This document shows, one piece after another, positions 12,258-22,247 of a stretch of 62,000 bases of DNA. Position 1 is the stretch's first letter, and each line of letters begins with the position of its first letter. This stretch comes from Gnetum montanum. Taxonomy: Eukaryota > Streptophyta > Gnetopsida > Gnetales > Gnetaceae. Under the pieces are notes generated by a model. It saw only the letters and a list, made by a program, of their open reading frames with translations, had not been told where the DNA came from and did no database searches. The stretch spans positions 80,316 to 142,315 of the forward strand of contig MNCI01004101.1 in assembly GCA_015680685.1 (NCBI GenBank), in the 5' to 3' direction. Position numbers and translations under genes: made by a program.

Positions 12258-12555
12258 CTACACCTCGGGTAGTTACTAGTATTATACCTTCAGATCCATA
12301 TCAGCCATACCACAACTCATCTAATGGACCTTACATCGAAGCAAGGTATTAATTGCATTATGATTCATTTACCCTTACTAATATAAGAATGTATTGTGTG
12401 TGCAGATGGCAATCATACAAAAACAGATTGGATCTAGAGGAAACACTTAGAATGGACTGGTGCTGAAGTAGTTATGCAAGGAATAGGACTGATGATGCGC
12501 TTATGGATGGACAATGAAAGGTGCAATCTTAGCGTTGGAAGTAGTAGATTTATTA
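12258..12555 (+). CDS. Conserved short frame with apparent intron in A1 (unidentified)
   Basis: Two blocks are conserved with A2 at the protein level. Upstream, TPTPRVVTSIIPSDPYQPYH begins near 12,257 and A2 has TPIPSVV and SDPY.PYHN. Downstream, from about 12,404, ADGNHTKTDWI, RKHLEWTGAEVVMQG and MRLWMDNER match A2's ADGHHTTTEWIW, RKHLEWSSIEAAMQG and MRLQMDNER. Between them lies a likely intron with GTATTA after GAAGCAAG, a TTACTAAT branch-like motif and acceptor TGTGTGCAG. Many A1/A2 differences are at third codon positions. A1 has a TAG in place of the A2 Trp codon, so this copy is broken. The function is unknown; an env-like or accessory ORF is one possibility. Confidence 0.5.
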
Positions 12556-12769
12556 TTTTCTCTCTCTCTTCTCTCTTCTCTCCTAGCTGCCAAATAATGT
12601 TGGATGTCAAATGTGTATAGTGTTCACTCTTGTTGTCATGAATACTATTTTGTCATGTTTTGTAATGATGATCTGTCCACATGTCACCGCATTCACCATT
12701 AGTCTCATTCAAGTCAATAATCCCATACCTTCCCAATATTTTGTAAGGAACTTAAGGACATGTTTTCAT

Positions 12770-12784
12770 TCAGTCATGGGGGTA
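12770..12784 (+). promoter_or_regulatory. A1 polypurine tract
   Basis: TCAGTCATGGGGGTA directly precedes the LTR start TGATGG at 12,785. It is the expected plus-strand primer, conserved at the same position in A2. Confidence 0.75.
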
Positions 12785-13550
12785 TGATGGGACACGATAT
12801 TGCATAGGCGATATCACAGCCCATCACCAGTTCTATAAATAAGAGGCGACTCTCCCTTGTTTTCCCATGTAGATCTAGACCCTTAGTGAAACTCTAGCAG
12901 TTTTACCATTCCAGAGATAGAATAATTTCCATGTGCCTGTAGTAGGAGTCTCAAAGGTAAAGGATCTTTATTCGAGCAATTTATACCTGAGCACACAATT
13001 GTGTATGGCAATAAAGATGAACTTTCTGATAAACCTTGCAGTGCATGGACTAAGCTAAATAGGACTTTAATTATTGTTAAATGTTTAAATGCTTTTTTAG
13101 ACAATTAATCACTATCAACCATCAACTCCTAGTTAAGTGCATTCAATACGAGTGCTTCGAGCATGTGTGCTACGTTTGGTAACCCAATAACGAATAGCGT
13201 TTGGTAATCCTAGTAGCATTGCACTAGTTCAAGGTGTGTACAACAAGTGGGAACGGATACTAATGCTAGAACTGTTAGAACTTAGTTAATTAAAGTTAGG
13301 CGCTTAGTCTCTTCACCTTTTCCTCTCTTAGCATAGGCAATAAAAAGATAAAAGCTATAAAAAATCATATACCTCAGACTTACTTAACCATACAACCGTG
13401 ACAATACAAGTAAGTCTAGGAAGACAACGATTGATTAACCTTAAGTGTTCCATAAGGCGCGTAAGCACTTAGTCCTTGGAGTTCGATCGGATCGCACGTG
13501 TAACACTCGTATTCGTATGGTTGAGTGTAGGGGTACCTCTCCACTCATCA
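12785..13550 (+). repeat. A1 3' LTR
   Basis: A 766-bp LTR beginning TGATGGGACACG and ending ACTCATCA. TATA box TATAAATA at 12,834-12,841, preceded by a dyad (GATATTGCATAGGCGATATC at about 12,798). A poly(A)-type AATAAAG lies near 13,010. It is about 250 bp shorter than the A2 LTR because it lacks most of the AGCCGATTCC repeats. The adjacent host sequence from 13,551 is T1. Confidence 0.8.
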
Positions 13551-14770
13551 ATTAGACTATTCAAAGTGAACTTCCTTCTTAAGTAAATGCTACATGGGTT
13601 GTAAAATATTTGTAAGGCTTGAGATAAAAATATGAATAAATTATAATCTACCTTGAAAACCATGTAGCTATTTAAGATTACTAGGTGCAAATAAGCTGGT
13701 TATGGCCTTAACTTTGTTGGGATAAACAAATATTTCTACTTTGGACACTATAAAGCTAAGCATCTTTCTAGTTTTAATACCAAAGACATACTTCTTAGGA
13801 TTGAGTTGAAGTTCATACTTAAGATAACATTGGAGAACTAGGTTTAAGTCTTGTGCATAGTTGATGGCTACATTAGATTTCGCAATGATATCATCAACAT
13901 AGTCATTGAGTAGACCTAGCATATAATCACTAAGGATATAGCTCATAGATCTTTGGTATATTACACTTGCATTCTTTAGATCAAAAGACAACATGATATA
14001 ACAAAAGGTTCCTCAACGGGTCAAGAATGTTATGTATAGTTGATGTTCTACATTAATCCTAATTTCATTATATCCTGAAAACCTATCCATAAAGGATAGC
14101 AATGCATGACTAGTAGTGGTATTAATGAGCTGATTAAGACTAGGCAAGGGAATGCCATCCTTGATGGTTTCTTTGTTGAGGTCATGGAAATCAATAAATA
14201 TGTAAATGCTTCCATTCTTCTTGGGTAATCGACAACTCGAATGGAACCTACTTGGTAAGGCTTCTTGATTTCATCATAAACTGCTAAGTCTAAATCTAGT
14301 CTAATCTTATGAACCTTTTGTTTAATAGGTTTGATGCTAGTGTTAGGCATTATGTTATGTTAAGCTAGACATGGATTGAGTCTAAGCATGTCTTCATAGG
14401 ACCATGCAAAGATTTTAATGTTGGCTTCTAAGGCTTTGGTGATATCTTGGGCAAGTTTAGGTTCTAGTAAGAAACTTAGTTTCAAGGTTTTCTTGTCACC
14501 ATTATGGGTTGTAATGGATTCCCACTACGAAATCCTCTATGATGTCTTTGGCCTCTAGATTTAGAGTTTTGACCATGTGGTTACGCCATTCTAAGGTTTT
14601 CTAAATTAAGGCTATGTGTTCTAGAAGGCTTCCATGCTTAAGGTCTAGGCATTCATAGTTGATTGATCAAATAACATTACCAAAGAATTCACTTAGGCTT
14701 AGAGGTAAGTTGAATTATTTCCACATCTTCATGGTTCAATCCTTCATGTCAAAAGAAGCACATTACATGG
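13551..14770 (-). pseudogene. T1 reverse transcriptase (Tat-like), degraded
   Basis: Minus-strand RT of T1. Upstream motifs include WSYEDMLRLNPCLA near 14,390-14,345 and SIKPIKQKVHKIRLDLDL near 14,340-14,290. Core RT motifs follow: IDFHDLNKETIKDGIPLPSL (14,190 on), FMDRFSGYNEIRI, FDLKNASVIYQR and the catalytic YVDD at 13,901-13,890. LNPKKYVFGIK, a frame-shifted GFQGRL and HLLKKEVHFE reach A1 at 13,551. The FMDGFSGYN and GLKNAGA-type motifs are typical of Tat/Ogre elements. Frameshifts and stops show it is dead. The T4 RT (44,376 on) is its closest relative here. Confidence 0.8.
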
Positions 14771-17137
14771 TATCTAAATGGTATATTAATCAAAGAATGA
14801 TAAAAATAAGATAAAAGAATATAATAAGTTACATTAGTTTTTATCTTGGTCATTCTACTGGAAAAACAAATAATAGTTTAATAAGAAGATCATAAATCCA
14901 TAAAGTAATATTTTTTTAAATTATCGAAATAGGTCATAATGATAGAGAATCCCTCATGGTCAATGTTTTTGATGAGATAGGTAATGTATTGATAGCATGT
15001 CCTTGGCTTGGAAACATTTTTAGCAGTTTATGCTGAGTTTATGGACTACCAGTGTTTATGGACTAGAGGTGTTGGACCTATAGGGAGATTTTATGGCAAT
15101 GTTTTCTACCATTTACATGGCAGCTTACACAGTGATAGCATATTTGGGTTTGACTTGCGATTTTCATTAGCATATTCTCAACATTTTTATCTAAAGTTGA
15201 TATTTGCAAGGGTTTCTTGGGTAGTGTTGATAGCATAGGGCAAGGGGAGAAGAGATTTTCAGTGTTTTTGGTATCCATGGTAAGGAGAAAGGTAGTGTAT
15301 TCTACATCTAGGCTTAGAGTGAAGTAGAGAAGACAACGTTTTTGATAGCTAGGCCAGGAGAGTAGTGTATTTGACAATTTACGCTCTAGCAACGTAAATA
15401 CCAGCATTTTTGAGGATTTTGGGGAAGCCAAGTTAGAACCATTTTTGAACTTTTATCCTAAAATTTACATTTTGTCGATGTAAATCATTGAATCCTAGGT
15501 ATTTTAACCAAAAGTAACTAAGTACTTATTACCTTTTGGCTTCATTTTCAATTATAGAGTTTTCTGACGGAAGTGAAAATTATGAGTAGAGCAGACGAGA
15601 TCCAACAACGATGGTAGAAAATAATGGATCAACAAGCAAGTGTGTAGCCATGGAGGAAGCAGAGGAATCAGAACATATCATACTGATAAGATTGCCAAAT
15701 TCACCTGTACAAGAGGCATTAATGGCTGCAGTCCCTAGGTACCTCATATCCGAGTGTTCCTCCTTTGTTCTGGCCCATGCATTCATAATAATTTTTTTTC
15801 AAGCCTTTTTTAAACATCGTTTTTTATTTTCAGCCAGAATAGGCCACGGTTTTATGTTTTTTGGTAAGATAGAGGCAAGATAAAGGTTTTTTAGCTTTAT
15901 GTGTCAACGTTTTGGATTTTTTCTTTGGTCATATGTTACCAAGTTGGCTATTTGTGCCCATGTTCTGTCATTTTTTTTTGGTTTTTTGTGGTACTAGGGA
16001 CTAGCTTTTTTAACTTCTTGCGTAGGATTAGCGTTTTTTATCCCTTTACTTAGGGAAGGCAACGTGACAAGGTTTTGATGCTTAAAATTCAGTGTTTTAA
16101 GGATTCTAGGCTTAATCTGCAGCAAAATAGGATATTTCTGGCCTAAAATGTAGCATTTGAGGATTTTTCTTGCTCATATTACAACGTTTTAGGGTTTGTG
16201 TGCGAATAACAACATTTTTCATTCCTTTCATTACAAGGCAATGTTTTTGTACTTGCCATCTCAAAAGAGAAACATTTTTGATGTTTCTTGGATTTTCTAA
16301 AGAAGAAAAAGGCAACACATATGTTTGTTGTCTTAGGAAATGTCAATGTTTTTCATCCCATTCCTCATGGCCTCTTAGGTTAGGAAAACCCAAAGTATTG
16401 ACTATTTGGGTCTAGAAGGCCATTGTTTATGGTTTTCCTTGGCGTGTGGATTAGCATGTTTAGTCTCCAATAGTAAATATCCTAAGTGTTTTGTTTACAA
16501 GCCTTGAGCAATGATGGTGATGACTTTGGCAATGTTTCCCCTCCTCTTATGGCTTAGTTAGGCTGTTGATGATGATGTGCTATTATTTTTATCTATTATG
16601 GCTACTAGTTATTGCTAATTTATTAGCTTTCATGACTTCAATGACTGTATATTGTTTATTATTTTTATTAAACTATTTAACTTTGTTTACTATTTTAAAT
16701 TACACAATTATACTTCGGTTTACTGTCACATTCTAGTTATTGTTGATTTATTAGCCTTCATGACCTCAAGGACTATATATTGTTTATTATTTTTATTAAA
16801 CTATTTAATTTTGTTTACTATTTTAAACTATACATTCATACTTTGGTTTACTATATCACATTCTAGTTTTGGTTTCCATGCTACTACTTGGCTACAATGT
16901 TTTTAGTTTTGTTTTTGTGTTTTATGTTTTTCTATGTTTTATGTTTTTTAAATAAAAGTGTAAATGTATGTTGAGAATTAAAATAAAACCAAAAAGCAAG
17001 ACAATAAAGTAAAAATTAAAAACATAATTTAAAAAAGTAAAAGGCTTGAAAAGAAAATATATAAATAAAAGTAAAATTGAAAATAATGCAATAAAGTAAA
17101 TAGGCCACAATGTATATACAAGAATAAAGAGGACATG
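14771..17137 (-). other. T1 non-coding spacer between gag-pro and pol
   Basis: About 2.4 kb with no coding signal lies between the gag-pro stop (17,138) and the pol frame (from about 14,770). Part of it (15,000-16,430) repeats short words such as CAACGTTTTT, CAACATTTTT and AGCATTTTTGAGG at irregular 30-60 bp spacing. Part of it (16,640-16,860) contains two copies of a roughly 115-bp unit sharing GTATATTGTTTATTATTTTT-like text. An AT-rich, T-run zone follows. Ogre elements are known to carry an intron at this place between gag-pro and pol; the position is the same here, but I could not define splice sites. An inserted solo LTR is an alternative. Confidence 0.45.
16640..16860. repeat. Two tandem copies of a ~115-bp AT-rich unit
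   Basis: The phrase ATATTGTTTATTATTTTTAT occurs at about 16,647 and 16,777. It is followed in both by TAAACTATTTAA.TTTGTTTAC and then by a TCACATTCTAGTT phrase. Spacing is about 130 bp. Confidence 0.6.
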
Positions 17138-18127
17138 TTAATCATGCAATTATTTCTTGATCTTTAAAAGATTAGGAAATCCATAAGGCTTTGTATGTAT
17201 GATTTGGTACTCTTCATTTCTCTTGTTGATATTGCTAAATGGGAGTTCCTTCCAAGATTGATTCAAAGTTTTAGTGCTAATGTTTTCAATGTCACTAGGC
17301 TTATTTTTTATAATAGCTTTCCTATTGTCAACAATAGTTTTCTCTTGAAACTTTACCTTGGATCCTTGTTCAATGTGAATGTTGTTGATAGATAAGGGGA
17401 GTGTGCTATCTCTATGGATTATGATTTCACCTTCCTCATAATGTAAGTGAATCTCTTGATGGATGAGTAAAGAAACTACTCATAGTTTAGCCAACCATCG
17501 TCATCCTAGAATTAGGTTGAAGCTAGGTGTCTCTTCAACCACTAGGAAATTAGTAGATGTGAAGAACTATTCCTTAGCTACAAAGTCTAATGAGATTAGG
17601 CCTCTCACAACTACTCATGATCTATTAAAAGATTTAAGTGTAATAGTAGTGGTCTCTTGGAAATTTTTAGTTTGGCCTCAACATTCAATGATGGGCAATG
17701 AGATGAAATTCATTACTACTCCATCATCGACATGAACATGATGAAATTTATACTAGCCTATCCATATGGTGATAAAAAGAGGGGCATGTACTACTTCACT
17801 ACTTTATGGATTGGTTTTAACCTCACTATCAAGAAATGTCAATGTAGTTTGTTTTACTTCGTCCTTGAGTGGATGTGGCATGATGAAAAAGTGGATGGAC
17901 TCCTTACTAGTAGGAATTTCTTCATTCCTAGGATGGATGTGAATATTTTTGACTAGTGCTTCATGATGAGTAAGACAAGTAAAGACTAGGTTATAGAGGC
18001 TTAAAATATGATTTGCTATTTCAGTGAAAGCTTGACTTGTTTCATGGCTATGAGGAAGTATTTATCATTGGTATGTGAATTTTTAGCTTTGGTGACTTTG
18101 ACTTCCTTTATTTTTCCTAGGATTACT
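17138..18127 (-). pseudogene. T1 protease region, end of gag-pro frame
   Basis: Minus-strand protease of T1. An upstream block (LGKIKEVKVTKAKN, near 18,110) matches T3 (GFMEEVKFVKITNS at 24,970). The domain follows at about 17,770-17,450: HVDDGVVMNFISLPIIE at the active-site position, SFNRS, VVRGLI, VVEETPSFNLILG and HQEIHL. The frame closes at KKxLHD-stop, stop at 17,138-17,140, the same ending as T3 and T5. The active-site triad is D-D-G rather than D-S/T-G. Internal stops show that this copy is inactive. Confidence 0.7.
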
Positions 18128-18690
18128 GTGACATCCCATCCCTAGATGTCATGGAAAAAATCAAATATATGATATATTAGGCATTATGCATATGAAGAAA
18201 ATATACCAAATGTGAAATATATGTAATATTCAACATTATGTATAAAGGAAATAATAGGAAAAATGTAGAAAGAGAAAGAAAAGGATGCTTTATTGATATA
18301 GAATATCATATTTGGATCATGCTCTCAAAGTGCTCCTTAGGGTTTTCTTCCTTTAACATCTATCCCTTAAAGGAAATCCAACACTGCCACCATAGTTAGG
18401 CCTATAACCCCACCAAAAGGGATGACTAGTCCACTTCCTATCTTGCTTCACCTAGCTCCATCACTCCATGTTGGTATGACCTCTAACCTTGGGTATAAAT
18501 GTCTTAGGTAAAACCCTCAAAGAATACCTTAAGAGACACATCCTTTATTGCAACATGCCCTTTCAGGTCTTAATCACAACTACCCTTTCAAGTCTTGTTA
18601 AGATGACAATAGCACTTCTTATGAAAAGACACCATCTTTATTAGGTACCAACATCATTTGGGAATGGGGATGTGATAATTTTGACTTTAT
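18128..18690. mobile_element. Possible small insertion within T1 gag-pro
   Basis: The T1 gag-pro frame is continuous with the T3 protein on both sides of this block (HKVKIIT before it, LGKIKEVKV after it) but not within it. The block starts TGTGACATCCCATCCC and ends GGGAATGGGGATGTGATA, an imperfect inverted pair of about 13 bases. It could be a solo LTR (TGTGACATCCC is LTR-like) or a MITE. I could not see a clean target duplication. Confidence 0.35.
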
Positions 18691-19555
18691 GTTTCAACAT
18701 GTGTTGTTTAGGCCCCTTACTTTTATCTAGTTTATGTTCCTCTTTGGGCTAACTAGTTGATGTAGTTTGAGTAGTAGGATCCATAGGTATGGTTGAGATT
18801 GGGGTAGGCTTTAGTGGTCCTACCCTACCTCTTTCTATACTTTTTGTTGATTGGCCTCATTGGCCTCATTGGCTTGATGCTTAGGAGCAACTAGTTTTTG
18901 TTGTTTAGATGGCAATTTCTTATTGGCTAATGTAGATGAAGTCAATGCATTAGCTACCACATGTGAACATTGGCCAATATTTTTTATAGGATTATTAGTG
19001 GAAGGTGAAGGAACTCTTATGACAAATGGATCTCTAGGAGTTGTAAGTGATGGTGCCCTTATGATGAAAGATGCTCTTACACTTGATGAAACTAAAGCCT
19101 AATCATTATGAGGGGGTACTTTAATCATAAATGGCTCCCTAGCAGGTTTAGCATTCTTGGGGATATTAAACATGGCTATTATGTAAGGATTGTTTCTATT
19201 GCTAATAGGATCTTTGTACACTTTCATTGGCTAGTTCTAATGCTTCACAAGATTAGATACATCTTGGGATAATTCTTCACTATTGATGATTTCTTGAAGA
19301 TCATCTTTCAAGGCTAGTCAAAACTTTGCATCATGGCTAGGGAGTTGGTGATAGTGGCAAAATTCATCTAAGTGAAAGTATTTTAGCATTTGCAGATTAT
19401 CTTTGATCACTATGATTAGATACGTAGCAATCCCACATAGATAATTGTATCTTTTGTAAACATTCTTTGACAGTAGTTTGTGTTAGATACAACTATCTTT
19501 AAGTAACTGGTCAAGGAGCTCAGAAGGCTTTATGGGCAACTTAGTCTACTTCATG
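18691..19555 (-). pseudogene. T1 gag C-terminal part, degraded
   Basis: Minus-strand gag remnant. LPIKPSELLDQLLKDS near 19,545-19,500 and FCHYHQLPSHDAKF followed by LALKDDLQEIIN at about 19,370-19,300 match T3 (LPIKLFELLDHFL and FCNYHQFHGHDTDYYLALKD at 24,100-24,340). The C-x2-H-x4-H-like segment is the usual end of Tat gag. A Pro/Ser-rich stretch with repeats of FVIRVPSPST type (19,090-18,950) follows. Its upstream part is missing because the frame is joined at 19,556 to an Athila-type RT. Confidence 0.65.
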
Positions 19556-20045
19556 ATCCATATGAATAGAGCATATTTCTTTATGAGATTGACCAATGGT
19601 TTTATGATCTTAGAGAAATTTTCTATGAATTATCAGTAGTAGTGAATGTGTCCAAGGAATGACCAAACATCTTTAATGGGTTCTAGTTGGTAGGTTATTC
19701 CATAGATGACTTGAATCTTTTCAACGTCCACCTCAATCCCTACTAGAGAAATTCTATGATCCAACACAATGCCCTCTTAGATCATGTTTTGGCTCTTTTG
19801 CCAATTGATCTAAAGATTATACTCTAGGAACATTTTAAGCACTTGCTCAAGATGGTCCAAGGCTTGCTCAAATGTAGCACCATAGGTGGAGAAGTTATCC
19901 ATGAATACTTCCATCTCACTACCAATCTATTATTTAGAAATGCTCAAGACAAAGCATTGAAAGGTTGCAGGGACATTGCAAAAACCAAAGGGCATCTTAC
20001 AATATGCAAAAATCCCCAATGAAACACCATCAATTTTGGGCTTTA
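19556..20045 (-). pseudogene. Athila-like reverse transcriptase fragment joined to T1 gag
   Basis: Minus-strand RT piece: MPFGFCNVPATFQ (near 20,000), EVFMDNFSTYGATFEQALDH (about 19,910), LDHRISLVGIEVD, WSFLGHIHYY and FIENFSKIIKPLVNLIKK (19,620-19,570). These are the palm and thumb motifs of Athila-type RT, closer to A3 than to T1. The catalytic FMDD has become FMDN. It runs directly into T1 gag sequence at 19,556 with no LTR or target duplication, so the junction is a recombination or deletion scar. Confidence 0.7.
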
Positions 20046-20125
20046 TCACTTCAATGGAAAATTTGACTAAGTGTTAAAACTTGGCAAATTCTTTCTAAAT
20101 GTTAGTGTTATGCTCCCCATTGTAG

Positions 20126-20645
20126 CCAGTGTATCATGCATCAAGGCCTATTTTGAAAAGTTTTCTAAGTGTCAACAATAGCTACATGAAAATTTTTCTA
20201 AGTGCCATACTACACTCTCACTCTTCCTACTAGACTCTAGAGTGTAGCTAGCATAGCATACACTTCCATGGCTAGTTTGTCCAAGTGTTAAGCCAGAAGT
20301 TATCAGGATTACTTGGGATGGACGAAACAATTTAGGAAGCTTTTCTATCTCTTGGGTTGCTATGCTTCCTAGTGTAGCTAGTGTAGCACATGTTTTAGTG
20401 CCTAGTTTTACCTAAGTGTTAAGTAAGGGGCTATCAAGCTAGATAAGCAGGGAAGAGACATTTGACAAATTTTCTAACTCTTGAGGCTACCTCTCTTGTA
20501 ATGCCCTAGAGCGTAGTTAGTGTATCATGAGGGAAAACTATAGATTTTATTAAATTTTTCTAAGTATCCCTACTATGATCTGGTACACTCTAGAGCATAG
20601 CTAGCATTGGCTAAGTGTTATGTTACGCTCATAAGCATAGCTAGC
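20126..20645 (+). repeat. Degenerate array with GTGTAGCTAGCATAGC words
   Basis: The phrase CTAGAGTGTAGCTAGCATAG and variants recur at 20,126, 20,242, 20,372, 20,511, 20,595 and 20,635. Two full units (20,242 and 20,372) share further text: CTAGTTT.xCCxAAGTGTTAAG, a TATCA..GCTA-type phrase, and TTTTCTA.CTCTTG. Unit length is about 130-140 bp in the best part. It lies in the U3-like part of the T3 LTR. Confidence 0.6.
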
Positions 20646-21059
20646 TTGACATTGAAGAAAAGCCTCTGACAACCTCCAAAAGCCTTTGGAACTTAACATT
20701 AGCCTTTATCTTAGCTCTGACATTACTCTAGCAAGTAGGATCAACAATTTTTATCACTTTTTAATCCCCCATTGGTTCCCAAAATTTTTCCTACACTTGA
20801 CCCTACTCAAAAGAGCAAAATACATAGTCCTAGAGCATAGCCTCTAAGTTGCACAATTTTTACATTATTTGCAAGTACTTTTGTAGTCATTCGAACTCTG
20901 ACACATGTAGTCTTAGTAGGGTATTCATAGTTTAGTAGTATTTGGAGACCCTTTCAGTACTCTAGAGTGTAACACTTTGTTACTCCATGGAAGCATAGCA
21001 AAGTTTGGCATAGCCCCATCTACCCTCATGCCATGTGATATCCGATTCACATCTTGTGC

Positions 21060-21109
21060 CACGTGGCACTTGATCCACATTTTGTGCTAACCCTAGCCTT
21101 ATAAATACC
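21060..21109 (+). promoter_or_regulatory. T3 LTR promoter: G-box and TATA box
   Basis: GCCACGTGGC (palindromic, core CACGTG at 21,060) lies 40 bp upstream of TATAAATACC at 21,100. The minus-strand T2 LTR has CACGTG 41 bp upstream of an identical TATAAATACC. Confidence 0.6.
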
Positions 21110-22247
21110 CTACATTTAGCATTCTAAGGTATGGAAAATCAAAAGAACATTGGGCATTTTAGTATTCTAAGCATCCTTGGCACTCTCTCTCCTAAGAACT
21201 TCAGCATAGCTAGCACTTTGCACTTTGGTGCATTCCAAAATGTAGTTCATCACTGTACCCATGAAATGAAGCAATAGCCAACCTATCAGGTTCAGTCCCT
21301 ATAGTAGCCATCAATTCCATGTCTTAAAAATCCAAGAGACTGTGACTACACTCCTACACTACCAATGTGCATACTTGTACACAAGATACCGCTCTCACCT
21401 CTTTTCCTACAATAGATGTGCTTCATCATATGGAGTGGTGCACTTTTGTTCTTAAGTTCTATTGCATTTTTCAAGAATTTTTCTTTGCTATTTAACATAA
21501 CACTTGTGTTTTCTTTACTATTGCACACATATTTACATGTTTACATTGTTGTTCTTAGGCTAGGGCACCTTGCTGCAATCTAGCTTAGCCGACCCCGGTG
21601 CCCACATGTAATGATGCATAAACCCCTTTCACACATGTTTGTCATAACATCTAGTAAGTCCCTATTTGATTAATAAGATCATTTAGAGTAGCCCATATCC
21701 ATTTTCTAGCATGACACTCACACGAAATCTGGGTTAGACTGTATGCCCGCTAACCTCTCGGTTTTCTAGCCATCGACATTTTCGATCATCATAGGTTTTT
21801 GCACTAAAAAGAGGTCCTCCATTTTCTTCTATGTTCAAGGGTAGTCCCACATGCTTTCTAAACCTCCAATACTAGTTTTAAGCTAGTGTGGATGTAATAC
21901 CCCTGTGGACCTACCATAGTAGTAGCTGGATCATAGGCTAGAGCAGGAGTTTTCTACAATTTAATTGGTGTAGATTAGTCCCAATTGGTAATTCCCTTGT
22001 AACCTTGTAGGATAAAAGCCCAATTGTATAAATTCTATTAAACTCTAGCTGCTCTAGAGAGTGTAACAAGTTCTTAGAGTGTAGTGAGTGTAACTCTAGC
22101 GTTAGTCACTTTTTAGCAGTGTTTCTAGAGTTAGTAATTTTTTGTCCCATTTTCACAATTTTTCATACTTAGCCATTTTTCAATGTTTTCTAAACTTAAC
22201 CATTTTCTATTCAATGCTATCATTTCATGGATTTTTACATAGTAACA

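Larger units (their letters stand above)
10583..12784 (+). other. A1 internal region replacing RT-RNase H-IN
   Basis: After the protease the frame continues with the family A pre-RT block (CMELTGGSTCGHVESI and an LRTSIG segment) up to about 10,858. There it switches to sequence with no RT, RNase H or integrase. A3, an autonomous relative, instead continues into RT. A2 shares the switch point and the following sequence, for example CTCAAACTAAGGAAGGACTC at 11,282 and its reverse complement near 42,240. The region holds pyrimidine tracts at 10,930-11,050 and 12,100-12,190, a short conserved reading frame near its 3' end, and two polypurine-like motifs. Confidence 0.7.
7234..13550 (+). mobile_element. 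A1: gag-protease-only LTR retrotransposon (family A)
   Basis: Near-complete family A element inserted in the RNase H region of T1. Order: truncated 5' LTR (7,234-7,407), PBS, gag, protease, about 2.2 kb without RT, RNase H or IN, polypurine tract, and 3' LTR (12,785-13,550). T1 minus-strand coding sequence runs into it from both sides: HLLKKEVHFE at 13,551-13,590 and AFDNIK at 7,230. The 5' LTR keeps only its last 174 bp, so a deletion removed the left LTR end, the left target duplication and a few host codons. A2 has the same structure and the same junction after the protease. Confidence 0.8.
20046..22000 (+). repeat. Probable T3 5' LTR and leader
   Basis: This non-coding stretch precedes the T3 gag. 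It has LTR features: a degenerate tandem array at 20,126-20,645, a G-box CACGTG at 21,060-21,065 and a TATA box TATAAATACC at 21,100-21,109, arranged as in the T2 LTR. No LTR end or primer site could be fixed, so the boundaries are nominal. Sequence around 21,550-22,000 may be leader. Confidence 0.5.

Noticed and set aside
12079-12279. Hydrophobic frame resembling a membrane segment in A1
   Set aside because: It is a translated pyrimidine tract; the A2 counterpart is not hydrophobic in the same frame.
13469-13690. Minus-strand frame continuing T1 RT past 13,551
   Set aside because: Its last 80 bases are the A1 LTR read backwards; only the part above 13,551 is T1.
16652-17110. Hydrophobic frames on both strands
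   Set aside because: They are produced by AT-rich low-complexity sequence (T and A runs) in the T1 spacer, with no motif.
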